Origin: Pseudomonas kairouanensis
GTDB lineage: Bacteria; Pseudomonadota; Gammaproteobacteria; Pseudomonadales; Pseudomonadaceae
Direction: 5' to 3'
DNA: 64,000 nucleotides
Assembly (NCBI RefSeq): GCF_004682055.1
Contig: NZ_QUZU01000019.1
Location: 1-64,000, forward strand
The position numbers and the translations under genes were made by a program. The notes beneath the pieces were generated by a model. That model did no database searches, was not told the DNA's origin, and saw nothing but the letters and a program-made list of their open reading frames with translations. Shown here piece by piece: positions 33,843-42,433 of the stretch; position 1 is the first letter of the stretch, and each line of letters opens with the position of its first letter.

Positions 33843-35738
33843 ATGCATTCCAAAACCTCTAGACGGACATTCGTAAAAGGCTTGGCCGCTGGTGGCATTC
33901 TCGGCGGCTTTGGCCTTTGGCGCACTCCTGTATGGGCGGTGACAAGTCCAGGTCTGCCGAGCGTACTCACTGGCAATGAATTTGATCTGTTTATTGGTGA
34001 AACCCCTGTAAACATTACCGGCTCACCGCGAACAGCCATGACCATCAATGGATCATTGCCAGGGCCTTTGCTGCGTTGGCGCGAAGGAGAGACAGTCACC
34101 CTGCGTGTAAAAAACCGCTTGGACCAAGACACCTCAATCCATTGGCACGGGATCATTCTGCCGGCCAATATGGACGGTGTACCTGGCTTGAGTTTCCATG
34201 GCATCGCACCCGACGGCATGTACGAGTACAAGTTCAAGGTTCATCAGAATGGTACGTACTGGTACCACAGCCACTCGGGCTTACAGGAGCAGGCAGGGGT
34301 TTACGGGCCAATCGTTATCGACTCGAAAGAGCCTGAACCTTTTCAATACAACCGCGACTATGTGGTGATGTTGACTGACTGGACCGATGAAGATCCTAGT
34401 CGCGTCATGGCCAAGCTTAAGAAACAGTCGGGCTACTACAACCACCATAAACGCACCGTTGGTGATTTTATCGACGATGTCAGTAAGCAAGGTTGGTCAG
34501 CAACAGTAGCTGACAGGAAGATGTGGGCTGAAATGAACATGAGCCCAACCGACCTTGGAGACGTCAGCGCAGATACTTACACCTATCTCATGAATGGCCA
34601 GGCGCCAAACGGTAACTGGACCGGTATTTTCAAGCCGGGTGAGAAGCTACGACTACGCTTTATCAACGGCTCGGCGATGAGCTATTTCGACGTCCGCATT
34701 CCTGGTTTGAAAATGACCGTTGTGGCCGCCGACGGCCAACACGTCAACCCAGTGAGCGTTGACGAATTCCGCATCGCCGTAGCTGAAACGTATGACGTGA
34801 TCGTAGAGCCTGCCAGTGAAGAGGCTTACACCATCTTCGCCCAGTCTATGGATCGGACGGGTTATGCACGCGGAACCCTCGCTCTTCGTGAAGGGCTAGT
34901 TGCTCAGGTACCTGCTATAGATCCACGTCCAATCGTCACTATGGATGACATGGGGATGGGCGGTATGGCTGGTATGGACCATGGCAACATGGCTGGTATG
35001 GGCGGCGCAGAGAAGACACCAGGTGACATGTCCGGCATGGCTGGCATGGACCACAGCAAGATGACCGGTATGGACCAAAGTGACATGACCGGGATGACCG
35101 GCATGGACAGCGGTGACATGACTAACATGGCGGGCATGGATCACAGCAAGATGGCTGGGATGGGCAATGGTGATATGTCAGGGATGGCTGGCATGGGTGG
35201 TATGGGTGGAGAAATGCAGACACACCCTGCCTCTGAAACCAACAACCCCCTGGTTGATATGCAAGCCATGAATCCAACGCCAAAGCTAAGTGATCCGGGC
35301 ATAGGCTTGCGGAACAATGGTCGTCGAGTGCTCACTTACTCCGACTTGAAAAGCACTTTCCAAGACCCTGACGGCCGCGAGCCAAATCGTACCATTGAGC
35401 TTCATCTGACCGGTCACATGGAGAAGTTTTCATGGTCGTTCAACGGCATCAAATTCTCTGACGCCGAACCGCTGCGCCTGAAGTATGGCGAGCGTCTGCG
35501 CATCACCTTGGTGAACGACACCATGATGACCCACCCCATCCACCTTCACGGCATGTGGAGTGACCTCGAGGATGAGAACGGCAAGTTCATGGTGCGCAAG
35601 CATACGATCGATATGCCACCAGGTACCAAACGCAGCTATCGAGTCACCGCTGATGCCTTAGGCCGTTGGGCATATCACTGTCACCTGCTTTTCCATATGG
35701 AAATGGGCATGTTCCGTGAAGTACGGGTAGATGAGTAA
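33843..35738 (+). CDS. copA: multicopper oxidase CopA (periplasmic)
   Basis: A 631-aa protein from the ATG at 33843 (GGAAATAAACGGC before it). The twin-arginine signal SRRTFVKGLAAGG directs folded export to the periplasm. Three cupredoxin domains give copper ligands: HWHGIILP and WYHSHSGLQEQ in the first, and HPIHLHGMW and HCHLLFHMEMGMF in the last. Between residues about 372 and 465 lies a Met-rich insert made of repeated GMAGMDHSKM-type units, thought to store Cu(I). It oxidises Cu(I) and binds several copper atoms. It starts the copA-small protein-copB operon, with a CopR-like box 145 bp upstream. It shares its name with the ATPase at 29958 but not its family. Confidence 0.95.
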   Translation: MHSKTSRRTFVKGLAAGGILGGFGLWRTPVWAVTSPGLPSVLTGNEFDLFIGETPVNITGSPRTAMTINGSLPGPLLRWREGETVTLRVKNRLDQDTSIHWHGIILPANMDGVPGLSFHGIAPDGMYEYKFKVHQNGTYWYHSHSGLQEQAGVYGPIVIDSKEPEPFQYNRDYVVMLTDWTDEDPSRVMAKLKKQSGYYNHHKRTVGDFIDDVSKQGWSATVADRKMWAEMNMSPTDLGDVSADTYTYLMNGQAPNGNWTGIFKPGEKLRLRFINGSAMSYFDVRIPGLKMTVVAADGQHVNPVSVDEFRIAVAETYDVIVEPASEEAYTIFAQSMDRTGYARGTLALREGLVAQVPAIDPRPIVTMDDMGMGGMAGMDHGNMAGMGGAEKTPGDMSGMAGMDHSKMTGMDQSDMTGMTGMDSGDMTNMAGMDHSKMAGMGNGDMSGMAGMGGMGGEMQTHPASETNNPLVDMQAMNPTPKLSDPGIGLRNNGRRVLTYSDLKSTFQDPDGREPNRTIELHLTGHMEKFSWSFNGIKFSDAEPLRLKYGERLRITLVNDTMMTHPIHLHGMWSDLEDENGKFMVRKHTIDMPPGTKRSYRVTADALGRWAYHCHLLFHMEMGMFREVRVDE

Positions 35739-35750
35739 AGGAGACGATCT

Positions 35751-35996
35751 ATGAGCACATACCTAAATCGTAATTCCCTCGTGGGTTGCCTCTTTGCTGC
35801 TGTCCTGCTGAGTGGACTCTCGTCCACGGTGCTGGCAGAGGAAAATGGCAGCGACCATTCAACCACTGTTCCTGCTACAGCAACGGACAAGCCAGCAACG
35901 GCAAACGATTCGAAGCTAGATCACGGGGCAATGGACCATAGCCAGATGAGCCATGAGTCGATGGATCATGACCAAAAAACCAAAAAGGCAGATTGA
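35751..35996 (+). CDS. small secreted His/Met-rich copper protein
   Basis: An 81-aa protein with a signal peptide to about residue 29. The tail is DHGAMDHSQMSHESMDHDQ, the same D-H-x-x-M unit found in the neighbouring CopA insert and CopB leader. Its start is 12 nt after copA, preceded by AAAGGAGACGATCT, and it stops 4 nt before copB. It is probably a periplasmic copper sponge or chaperone. No named family is recognised. Confidence 0.75.
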   Translation: MSTYLNRNSLVGCLFAAVLLSGLSSTVLAEENGSDHSTTVPATATDKPATANDSKLDHGAMDHSQMSHESMDHDQKTKKAD

Positions 35997-36000
35997 GATC

Positions 36001-37032
36001 ATGACCAGTAAGTTTTTACGCCCAACGCTGATGGCACTTGCAGTCTCTACCGGTCCAGCATTCTTTTTCATGGCTCAAGCCGCTGAAGAGATGGATCCGT
36101 CGATGGCGATGCCATCAAGTGCGGACGCAAAGTCTTCAACTGCACAAAAATCCAAACCAGCCAAAGCGAAAGATGCCGCGATGGATCACTCCAAGATGGA
36201 CCACGGCTCAATGGGATCCATGGACCATAGCAAGATGAGGGCTATGGATCACAGCAAGATGAGCATGGATAACGGGCAAATGGACGGTATGGAAAGCATG
36301 GATGGAGGGGCGACTACCACAAGCCGAACCCCGATCCCCGTACTTACCGACGCTGACCGGGCCGCCGCTTTTCCAGACTTACCAGGCCATGGTGTGCACG
36401 ATAAAAAAATTAACTCGTTCATCCTCCTGGATAAATTTGAGTACCAAGACGCTGACAACGGTAGTGCGCTGGCTTGGGATGCAAAAGGGTGGATCGGCGG
36501 TGACGTCGATCGCCTATGGTTGCGTTCGGAAGGCGAACGTACCAATGGCGTAACCGAGAACGCTGAACTTCAGGCTCTGTGGGGACACGCCATCGGTCCT
36601 TGGTGGGATGTCGTCACCGGCATTCGACAAGACTTCAAACCTGGGTCACCTCAAACATGGGGAGCGCTCGGTATTCAGGGCATGGCCCTCTATAACTTTG
36701 AAGCTGAAGCGACTGCTTATATTGGTGAGAACGGTCAAACCGCAGCTCGGTTTGAAGGCGATTACGACATCCTGTTGACCAATCGCCTGATCTTGCAGCC
36801 GACCGCCGAAGTAAACTTGTACGGGAAAAATGATCCTCAGCGCGGCATAGGATCTGGATTGGCCAACACTGAACTAGGCCTGCGGTTGCGCTACGAAATT
36901 ACTCGTCAATTCGCACCCTACATTGGTGTTAGCTGGAATCGCTCATATGGTAAGACGGCTGACCTGGCCAGCGATGAAGGGGAAAAGACAAACGAGGCCC
37001 GGTTTGTAGCTGGTATTCGGATATGGTTCTGA
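36001..37032 (+). CDS. copB: outer-membrane copper resistance protein CopB
   Basis: A 343-aa protein from the ATG at 36001; a longer reading overlapping the previous gene is not supported. A signal peptide (to about residue 27) is followed by a Met/His-rich region (MDHSKMDHGSMGSMDHSKM, then further copies), then the CopB beta-barrel domain: LLDKFEYQDADNGSALAWDAKGWIGGD and GLRLRYEITRQFAPYIGVSWNRSYG (outline), ending in F. CopB binds or traps copper at the outer membrane. Third gene of copA-ORF-copB. Confidence 0.93.
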   Translation: MTSKFLRPTLMALAVSTGPAFFFMAQAAEEMDPSMAMPSSADAKSSTAQKSKPAKAKDAAMDHSKMDHGSMGSMDHSKMRAMDHSKMSMDNGQMDGMESMDGGATTTSRTPIPVLTDADRAAAFPDLPGHGVHDKKINSFILLDKFEYQDADNGSALAWDAKGWIGGDVDRLWLRSEGERTNGVTENAELQALWGHAIGPWWDVVTGIRQDFKPGSPQTWGALGIQGMALYNFEAEATAYIGENGQTAARFEGDYDILLTNRLILQPTAEVNLYGKNDPQRGIGSGLANTELGLRLRYEITRQFAPYIGVSWNRSYGKTADLASDEGEKTNEARFVAGIRIWF

Positions 37033-37067
37033 GCGATTTGAGCACTAGCCCTACGAATTCAAATGAT

Positions 37068-37085
37068 CGGGGAGTTGGCTCCCCG
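37068..37085 (+). terminator. hairpin after copB
   Basis: CGGGGAG-TTGG-CTCCCCG, a 7-bp GC-rich stem 35 bp after the copB stop. There is no T-run, so termination efficiency is uncertain. Confidence 0.5.
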
Positions 37086-37194
37086 ACTCTAAAGTAGATC
37101 CTTCAATGTAACCTTTGCAGCGGCATGAACGCTTGAGTGGGGTTCTATTGCTTCGTAGAACATCTCGCCGTCTCCAAGGGAAAAGGAAATATTC

Positions 37195-37662
37195 ATGACA
37201 GGTAGCTTCCGACTTTCAAGTCGATTTCTGCGTATTGCAACATTCGCTGCGCTGTTCATCGGCTCAACGGCTCAAGCGGCGCAGGCCCTGACCATCGATG
37301 TGCATCGAGATGCAAACTGCGGATGCTGCAAAAAATGGATTCAGCATCTTGAGGCCAATGGCTTCACCGTCATTGATCATGTAGAAACCAACATGAGTGC
37401 TGTCAAACAAGATCTAGGTGTCGCTCCACGACTCTCGTCTTGTCACACTGCGATGATCAACGGGAAGTTTGTTGAAGGTCATGTGCCAGTTGAGCAAATA
37501 ATTGCGATGAGTAAGCGTGACGACCTTCTCGGGATCGCTGCTCCTGGCATGCCAGCAGGTTCTCCAGGAATGGAAGTCGACGGAGTGCATGAGGCCTACC
37601 AGATAATCGGCCTGACCAAAGCTGGCACAGATCAGGTGATTGCTGAATACCCCGAAAACTAA
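37195..37662 (+). CDS. DUF411 protein (CopG-type copper protein)
   Basis: A 155-aa periplasmic protein with a signal peptide to about residue 28. The DUF411 hallmark DVHRDANCGCCKKWIQHLEANGF (outline; CGCC at about 41-44) and SCHTAMINGKFVEGHVP are present. Such proteins accompany copper resistance operons, where one has been called CopG, and are thioredoxin-like copper binders. It follows copB by 162 bp with a hairpin between, so it may have its own promoter. The family is secure, the precise job is not. Confidence 0.88.
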   Translation: MTGSFRLSSRFLRIATFAALFIGSTAQAAQALTIDVHRDANCGCCKKWIQHLEANGFTVIDHVETNMSAVKQDLGVAPRLSSCHTAMINGKFVEGHVPVEQIIAMSKRDDLLGIAAPGMPAGSPGMEVDGVHEAYQIIGLTKAGTDQVIAEYPEN

Positions 37663-37987
37663 TCCCACCCCGTCCATCCCGTCACAGCATGGTCACCGTT
37701 CATGGCCATGCAGCGGGACATGCTCTGTCGATTTCATTCTCAAACCATTCGCTAAGGACATCAGCAACAATTGTAAAGGCGCTCTTGCACCGAATTTGAT
37801 AACCCCGTACTGCTGTCCTCAATAACAATTTGAGATGACGCCATGCTCCGTATACTGCCACGCATTGGGCAGCAGATTGCTGATCGGGATAGTGCTAAGT
37901 TTGGGAACGGCGTTGCCTCTCAGCTTGCCCTTTCGAATTAGGGCATCTGTCTCGGCTGAAAAAGTAGAAAAGGTAAATGACTGTGGT
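37663..37987. other. gene-poor stretch after the DUF411 gene
   Basis: 325 bp with no supportable gene. One 32-codon reading frame starts at 37842 but lacks a ribosome binding site and family. I see no strong hairpin or repeat. Confidence 0.4.
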
Positions 37988-38170
37988 TTAAGAGTTCTTT
38001 TTTTGCAGGCTTTTCAGACGCAGGGTGGCGCGTTGTACAGCGGCCATTTTTTCTGGACGTTTCATTCGTTTCCATTTTCTGATGTCTTCCTTGGTACGAC
38101 CGCAGCTGACGCATAGTTCGCTGTTCAGCTGGCAAACAGAAATACAGGGATTTTCGATGTCCTTGGCCAT
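37988..38170 (-). CDS. DUF1289 protein
   Basis: A 60-aa protein matching the DUF1289 pattern: PCISVCQLNSELCVSCGRTK with four cysteines (C-x3-C-x6-C-x2-C), then EDIRKWKRM. These small proteins are predicted to bind a metal or Fe-S; the function is unknown. It lies 44 nt beyond the dmeF stop on the same strand and may be co-transcribed with the Ni/Co genes. Confidence 0.85.
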   Translation of the reverse strand: MAKDIENPCISVCQLNSELCVSCGRTKEDIRKWKRMKRPEKMAAVQRATLRLKSLQKKNS

Positions 38171-38213
38171 TGTTCAATTCCTCGTCGAACTTATGCGTGC
38201 TACGGGTTCATTG

Positions 38214-39179
38214 CTAAGCCAGAACGGCGACCTGATCGGGTGAGTCAGCGCCCAACTTCGTGCGGTACTCAACTGTCAGATGAGTGATCTCATGAACCGT
38301 CGCCAGCCGTTCTCGTATGTTTTCTGCATTCACTGCTGGGCTGCCCAGAACACTCACAATCGCGGCGCGGGCTTGCGGCCCCACCTGCCAGACATGAAGA
38401 TCAATGATCGAAGCATCTCCCGGTCGCTCAACCAGTTCACGAATCTCTTCAGCGACATGATCATCTGTCTGGTCGAGCAATACACCCGAAGTCACCCGCA
38501 TCAACGACCAAGCCCAGCGTGCAATCACAACGGCACCCACAATCCCCATTGCAGGGTCGAGCCATACCCAACCAAGGTATCGACCAGCAAGAAGGGCTGC
38601 GATGGCCAGAACCGAAGTCAGTGCATCTGCAATGACGTGAACGTATGCAGAGCGCAAATTATTGTCGTGACCATGCGCATGGTGAGACTCATCGTGGCCG
38701 TGGTCATGCCCATGGTGATGATCATGACCGCCAGACAGCAAAAGCGCGCTCACCACATTCACTGCTAGTCCGACAATTGCGATTAGAGTCGCTGTCCCGA
38801 ATTGCATTTGAGTCGGTTGAAAGAGACGAAACAGCGACTCTCCAGCAATTCCCAAGGAAACCAGTCCCAAAATCAGAGCAGAAGCGAAGCCACCCAAGTC
38901 TCCCACCTTGCCAGTTCCAAAACTGTAGCGAGCACTTGAGGCATGTCTTTTCGCGTAACCGTAAGCAGCTGCGGCTATGCCCAGTGCACCTGCATGCGTT
39001 GCCATGTGAAAACCATCGGCAAGCAACGCCATTGAGCCAGTGAGATAACCTGCGGTGATTTCAGCAACCATCATTACGACGGTCAGGGCCACCACCCACA
39101 AGGTACGCTTGGCGTTTTCTTCATGTGATTTCCCAAGGAACATATGGTCGTGGGAATAGTCGGTGTACGAATTACTCAT
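38214..39179 (-). CDS. dmeF: cation diffusion facilitator DmeF (Ni/Co/Zn efflux)
   Basis: A 321-aa CDF exporter with six membrane segments. The metal-site residues are in LLADGFHMATHAG (segment II; H-x-x-x-H rather than the usual H-x-x-x-D) and SAYVHVIADALTSVLAI (segment V). A long His loop (HDHHHGHDHGHDESHHAHGHD in outline, about residues 151-171) lies between segments IV and V. The N-terminal HDHMFLG start is typical of DmeF, which exports Co and Ni. It follows the RcnR-like repressor by 11 nt, forming a dmeRF operon. Confidence 0.9.
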   Translation of the reverse strand: MSNSYTDYSHDHMFLGKSHEENAKRTLWVVALTVVMMVAEITAGYLTGSMALLADGFHMATHAGALGIAAAAYGYAKRHASSARYSFGTGKVGDLGGFASALILGLVSLGIAGESLFRLFQPTQMQFGTATLIAIVGLAVNVVSALLLSGGHDHHHGHDHGHDESHHAHGHDNNLRSAYVHVIADALTSVLAIAALLAGRYLGWVWLDPAMGIVGAVVIARWAWSLMRVTSGVLLDQTDDHVAEEIRELVERPGDASIIDLHVWQVGPQARAAIVSVLGSPAVNAENIRERLATVHEITHLTVEYRTKLGADSPDQVAVLA

Positions 39180-39190
39180 CTGGGCAAATC

Positions 39191-39466
39191 CTATTTGGAA
39201 TAGCGGCGAATGGCTTCGAGAAGCTCATCGACGCCTTTCGCTCTTTCTTCGTTGCTGAGTGTTGGATTCGCGACGTGTTCACGAGCGTGGTCTTCGATGA
39301 TTTCATCCATGAGCCCATTGATCGCGCCACGAGTCGAAGCGACCAAAAGCAAGGTTTTCGAGCAGTCATCATCAGAGTCGAGTGCTCGCTCAATCGCCTG
39401 GATTTGCCCAGCGATCCGCTTTACGCGCTTAAGAAGATTGTCTTTGCTCGATCTCATATGCCCCAT
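39191..39466 (-). CDS. dmeR: Ni/Co-responsive repressor DmeR (RcnR/CsoR family)
   Basis: A 91-aa helical repressor (DUF156). Counting from the ATG at 39466, the protein has His3, Cys35, His60 and His64, exactly the Ni/Co ligand positions of E. coli RcnR; this supports that start over the one at 39457, which would lose His3. It should block dmeRF transcription and release on Ni(II) or Co(II). It overlaps or abuts a C-tract operator immediately upstream. Confidence 0.9.
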   Translation of the reverse strand: MGHMRSSKDNLLKRVKRIAGQIQAIERALDSDDDCSKTLLLVASTRGAINGLMDEIIEDHAREHVANPTLSNEERAKGVDELLEAIRRYSK

Positions 39467-39496
39467 ACCATACCCCCCCTACCTATAGTTGAAGTA
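39460..39496 (-). promoter_or_regulatory. C-tract operator for the RcnR-like repressor
   Basis: CCATACCATACCCCCCCTACC then TATAGT has a run of seven C flanked by TAC/GTA-like arms. RcnR and DmeR recognise a G/C-tract framed by short A/T arms, so this is the likely autoregulatory site. It overlaps the dmeR start codon region. Confidence 0.55.
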
Positions 39497-39650
39497 TAAT
39501 CACACGTTCCACCTAGCCATACAACCCAGGACGGAAATACACCTGCTCGTGCAGAACCTGTGTACGCAATAGATTGTGCGAGAGCTCATGAGGGGCAGCA
39601 TCAGCACTGGAATGACGGCCGGGGATATACCGATAGTTATGTCAATATCC

Positions 39651-39682
39651 ATAAAAAAAGGCGCCACTAGGGCGCCTAAGCC
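39651..39682 (-). terminator. terminator of the oprD-type gene
   Basis: On the minus strand GGCGCC-CTAGT-GGCGCC is followed by TTTTTTT, a standard intrinsic terminator. It lies about 85 bp beyond the porin stop. Confidence 0.85.
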
Positions 39683-39759
39683 GTCTCCAAAACCAAAGGA
39701 GAAAAAAGAGACGGGGTGTATCTGGCAATCGGACGCTTGATGCCTACGGCCAGCGTCCG

Positions 39760-41085
39760 TTAAAGCATTTGCAGTGGATACTCGACAATCAGTCGGACCT
39801 CGTCCAAATCAGATTCGAAATCCGTGGCTCGTGTCGTTGCCTGGCGAACACGTAAAGACATGTCCTTCAGAGAACCTGACTGGATGACGTACTTAGCCTC
39901 GATGTCTCGTTCCCAACGCTTTTGATTCTGCAATGGGGCGCCATCCGCTCCACGACGCATGTACACGCTGTTCGCGTTGGAATAGTCCGCATCCCAACCC
40001 TTAGCGTAGCGGGTCATGAAGCTGAGACCGGGGATGCCGAAGGCCTGCATATCTAGATCGTAGCGCAGCTGCAAGGATTGCTCTTTCGGTGAGTTGAAAT
40101 CGCTGTACTGAATAGAGTTATCCAAGAAAATTGAGTCGGATTGGCGAAGGTAGTCAAAGTCGTCGTTACCATTATTGCGCTGGTACCCAACGGTCACGAC
40201 GTGCGCTCCGAATTTGACCCCGGTCTTGCCGCTCCAGATGTTGTTATCGAAGCTTCCCAGAAGTTTTTTACCCTCATCCACCGCTCGGTAGTAATTAAAA
40301 CCACCGATTAGCGATACGCTATCTGAGAGCGGATAGCTCAATGTGGTGCCTGCGTAATACTGGTTCCACACATCCTTGAATTGGCTGGTGTAAAGACTCA
40401 CACCTACGTGCTCATTGACTGTGTAATCGCCCCCTAGATAAGCGATCCACGGAGCATCTACCGCACCAGCGTAGAAAGTCGAAAAGCCGTCACGCATGCC
40501 ACTGGAATTGGGTTGGCTCATCGCATGCAGCCGACCACCCTGAAGGGTAAGGTCTTTGATGCTGGTATTGGTAAACGTTGCACCACGAAAACTCTCAGGG
40601 AGGAGTCGGGAATCCCCATAGGCCACGACAGGCGTCGATGGAAATACGTCCCCTACCTTGACGACTGTATCCAGGAAACGCACTTTTGCGGCTCCGCCTA
40701 CTTTTGAGTAGGAGTCTTCAGGTTGGCCTTTGCTATTGTGCGGCAAGACATCGACTGAGCTACGAGCTCCCGAGCGACCATCACCTGAATCGAGCTTGAG
40801 GCCTTCCATTGCAAACGCATCAATGCCGAAGCCTACTGTACCTTGAGTAAAGCCTGATTCGAATCGGCCAATGATGCCATGAGCCCATTCGGCTGAGTAA
40901 CCATTGCCCGTGGGGCTTGACTGGCCCTTTCGATAATCACGATTGAGATAGAGATTCCGATTGAGAATACTAAAGGTGCTCCCCTCAATGAATCCTTCAG
41001 GTCTTTGCTCAACAGCCACTGCAACTTGCCCCATGCTCATGCTAAGGGCAATGAGAGAAAGACCATAAATGCTTTTATTGTTCAT
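39760..41085 (-). CDS. OprD-family outer-membrane porin
   Basis: A 441-aa porin with a signal peptide ending near AVA and the family opening EGFIEGSTFSILNRNLYLNRDYR (outline). Internal features such as YGDSRLLPESFRGA and AKGWDADYSN, and a C-terminal strand ending in hydrophobic residues, are typical of OprD porins. These allow uptake of basic amino acids, aromatic acids or peptides; the substrate is unclear. A perfect CopR-like box lies about 140 bp upstream, so copper may control it, recalling the CzcR/CopR-OprD link in P. aeruginosa. Confidence 0.9.
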   Translation of the reverse strand: MNNKSIYGLSLIALSMSMGQVAVAVEQRPEGFIEGSTFSILNRNLYLNRDYRKGQSSPTGNGYSAEWAHGIIGRFESGFTQGTVGFGIDAFAMEGLKLDSGDGRSGARSSVDVLPHNSKGQPEDSYSKVGGAAKVRFLDTVVKVGDVFPSTPVVAYGDSRLLPESFRGATFTNTSIKDLTLQGGRLHAMSQPNSSGMRDGFSTFYAGAVDAPWIAYLGGDYTVNEHVGVSLYTSQFKDVWNQYYAGTTLSYPLSDSVSLIGGFNYYRAVDEGKKLLGSFDNNIWSGKTGVKFGAHVVTVGYQRNNGNDDFDYLRQSDSIFLDNSIQYSDFNSPKEQSLQLRYDLDMQAFGIPGLSFMTRYAKGWDADYSNANSVYMRRGADGAPLQNQKRWERDIEAKYVIQSGSLKDMSLRVRQATTRATDFESDLDEVRLIVEYPLQML

Positions 41086-41225
41086 TTAACACTCCAGGCT
41101 TTAGCTTGGCAGAGTTTCTTTATGAAATTTTTTATAATTATAAAAAGCCACCAGCACGTGAGGATTTATCCTACGTGCCGGCAGACATAATTTCATACAA
41201 TAGATAACTCCAGCGTGACCTGAAA

Positions 41226-41241
41226 ATTACTTCTATGTCAG
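41226..41241 (-). promoter_or_regulatory. CopR-like box upstream of oprD-type gene
   Basis: ATTACTTCTATGTCAG is the exact reverse complement form of CTGACA-N5-GTAAT. It points toward the porin gene, whose start is 140 bp away. Confidence 0.6.
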
Positions 41242-41301
41242 CGAACAGTAAGCAGGCTCAAAAAATACCGAACAACCTTGCGCAGTTAGGGCCAACGCTA
41301 A

Positions 41302-41634
41302 CTAGCTTCCGTGAGGGCAGTTAGTACCCATAACCTTGTATTCCAGGGTGTTGAGCTTGCCCGCCGAATCTTCATAGGTCATGCGCGAAGGGGCTACGCC
41401 ACAGGTTTTATTGGCTTGAGTGGTACTGATTACCTTTTGGACATCGAGGTTCATTCCATATTCATAATGAACAACTTCAGGTGTCGTCTTTCCGTTTTCT
41501 AAGGCGTACTGCTCCATCGCCTTCTGGTTCTCTTGCATCATTCGACCATAAACGCGGTCACCACCTCCTTCAGCCATGGCCAAAGAAGACATGGTCAAGA
41601 TGGTAACGGCAAAAAAAACTTTTAGTGATTTCAT
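41302..41634 (-). CDS. DUF2790 periplasmic protein with PtrA-like leader
   Basis: A 110-aa protein with signal peptide to LAMA (about residue 21). The mature start EGGGDRVYGRMMQENQKAMEQY resembles the PtrA-type proteins of this island, but the second half (VVHYEYGMNLDVQKVISTT, then TCGVAPSRMTYEDSAG and a Cys near the end) is the DUF2790 domain. Many DUF2790 proteins are copper-induced in Pseudomonas; the function is unknown. A near-perfect CopR-like box is 74 bp upstream. Confidence 0.85.
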   Translation of the reverse strand: MKSLKVFFAVTILTMSSLAMAEGGGDRVYGRMMQENQKAMEQYALENGKTTPEVVHYEYGMNLDVQKVISTTQANKTCGVAPSRMTYEDSAGKLNTLEYKVMGTNCPHGS

Positions 41635-41707
41635 GATTTTCTCCTAGTGTTCACTTACTTCTGACTAGAGGATAACCAGTGATGCCTTTCAGAAAGCTGC
41701 CGCGAAT

Positions 41708-41723
41708 ATTACATATGTGTAAG
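41708..41723 (-). promoter_or_regulatory. CopR-like box upstream of DUF2790 gene
   Basis: ATTACATATGTGTAAG, the reverse complement of CTTACACATATGTAAT, fits CTGACA-N5-GTAAT with one mismatch and lies 74 bp before the DUF2790 start. Confidence 0.45.
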
Positions 41724-41792
41724 GTGTTCCACAGCACACGTGAGCTCGACTATTAGAAATTTAACTTATTGGCAGAGTAGGCTCAGTGGTGG

Positions 41793-42245
41793 TTGAATTC
41801 AGCATCGTTGCGAAGTGTTGGACCTGACAAATTAAATCAGCTACGCCAAGTGCGGTTTCTAAAAGATTTGGCAACTATGAAGGCGTTGATGGAGCAACAT
41901 CGTCTGCTACTCAAACCCAGGTTTGATCGCGTGGAGGCTGTGTTCAGATGGAAGCTGGGTCGGCATGGGTTTGCTCGCTGGACCAGGCCTAATGGTGGTT
42001 ATTTTGTCAGCCTGGAGGTGCTGCCCGGCACCGCCACTAAGGTCGTCGAGCTGGCGGCAAAGGCAGGCGTTATCTTCGCGAGTCCAGGATCGTGTTTTCC
42101 CTACGGAATCGATTTCGCCGATTCACAGCTTAGAATCGCACCATCAATGCTTGAGTTGGAGCAACTAGATTGGGCTCTTGCGGTGATTGCCACCTGCGTG
42201 ATCAAAGCTGTGTGCAGTGCACTGAAGGCCCTTCCCCCGGCTTGA
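41793..42245 (+). pseudogene. C-terminal fragment of a class I aminotransferase
   Basis: About 150 codons remain. From GPDKLNQLRQVRFLKDLATM through RPNGGYFVSLEVLPGTATKVVELAAKAGVIFASPGSCFPYG (outline) to LRIAPSMLELEQL, the sequence is the C-terminal third of a fold-type I PLP aminotransferase. The PLP lysine and N-terminal domain are missing, so it cannot be active. It marks a breakpoint between the metal cargo and the transposition genes. Confidence 0.75.
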
Positions 42246-42433
42246 ATAGAGTCACGACGGGGCGTTGCGATAAAGATATGATGGGCATCGTTGCAGTGAA
42301 GCTTTGCTCTGGGTCAGTTCTCAGAGAAACAAACACAGACGCACTGTCCACTATCTTTGGCCTCATTGTCCAAGCTCGTCTTAAGCACCTGCGCCTCACA
42401 ACACGTATGTTCTCCATCTTGGGCTCCTGGAGA

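Noticed and set aside
34930..35215. Repeated DNA as a CRISPR array
   Set aside because: The repeats are in-frame codons for Met-rich units, imperfect, with no spacers; no cas genes were seen anywhere.
37842..37940. 32-codon ORF after the DUF411 gene
   Set aside because: No ribosome binding site or recognisable product.
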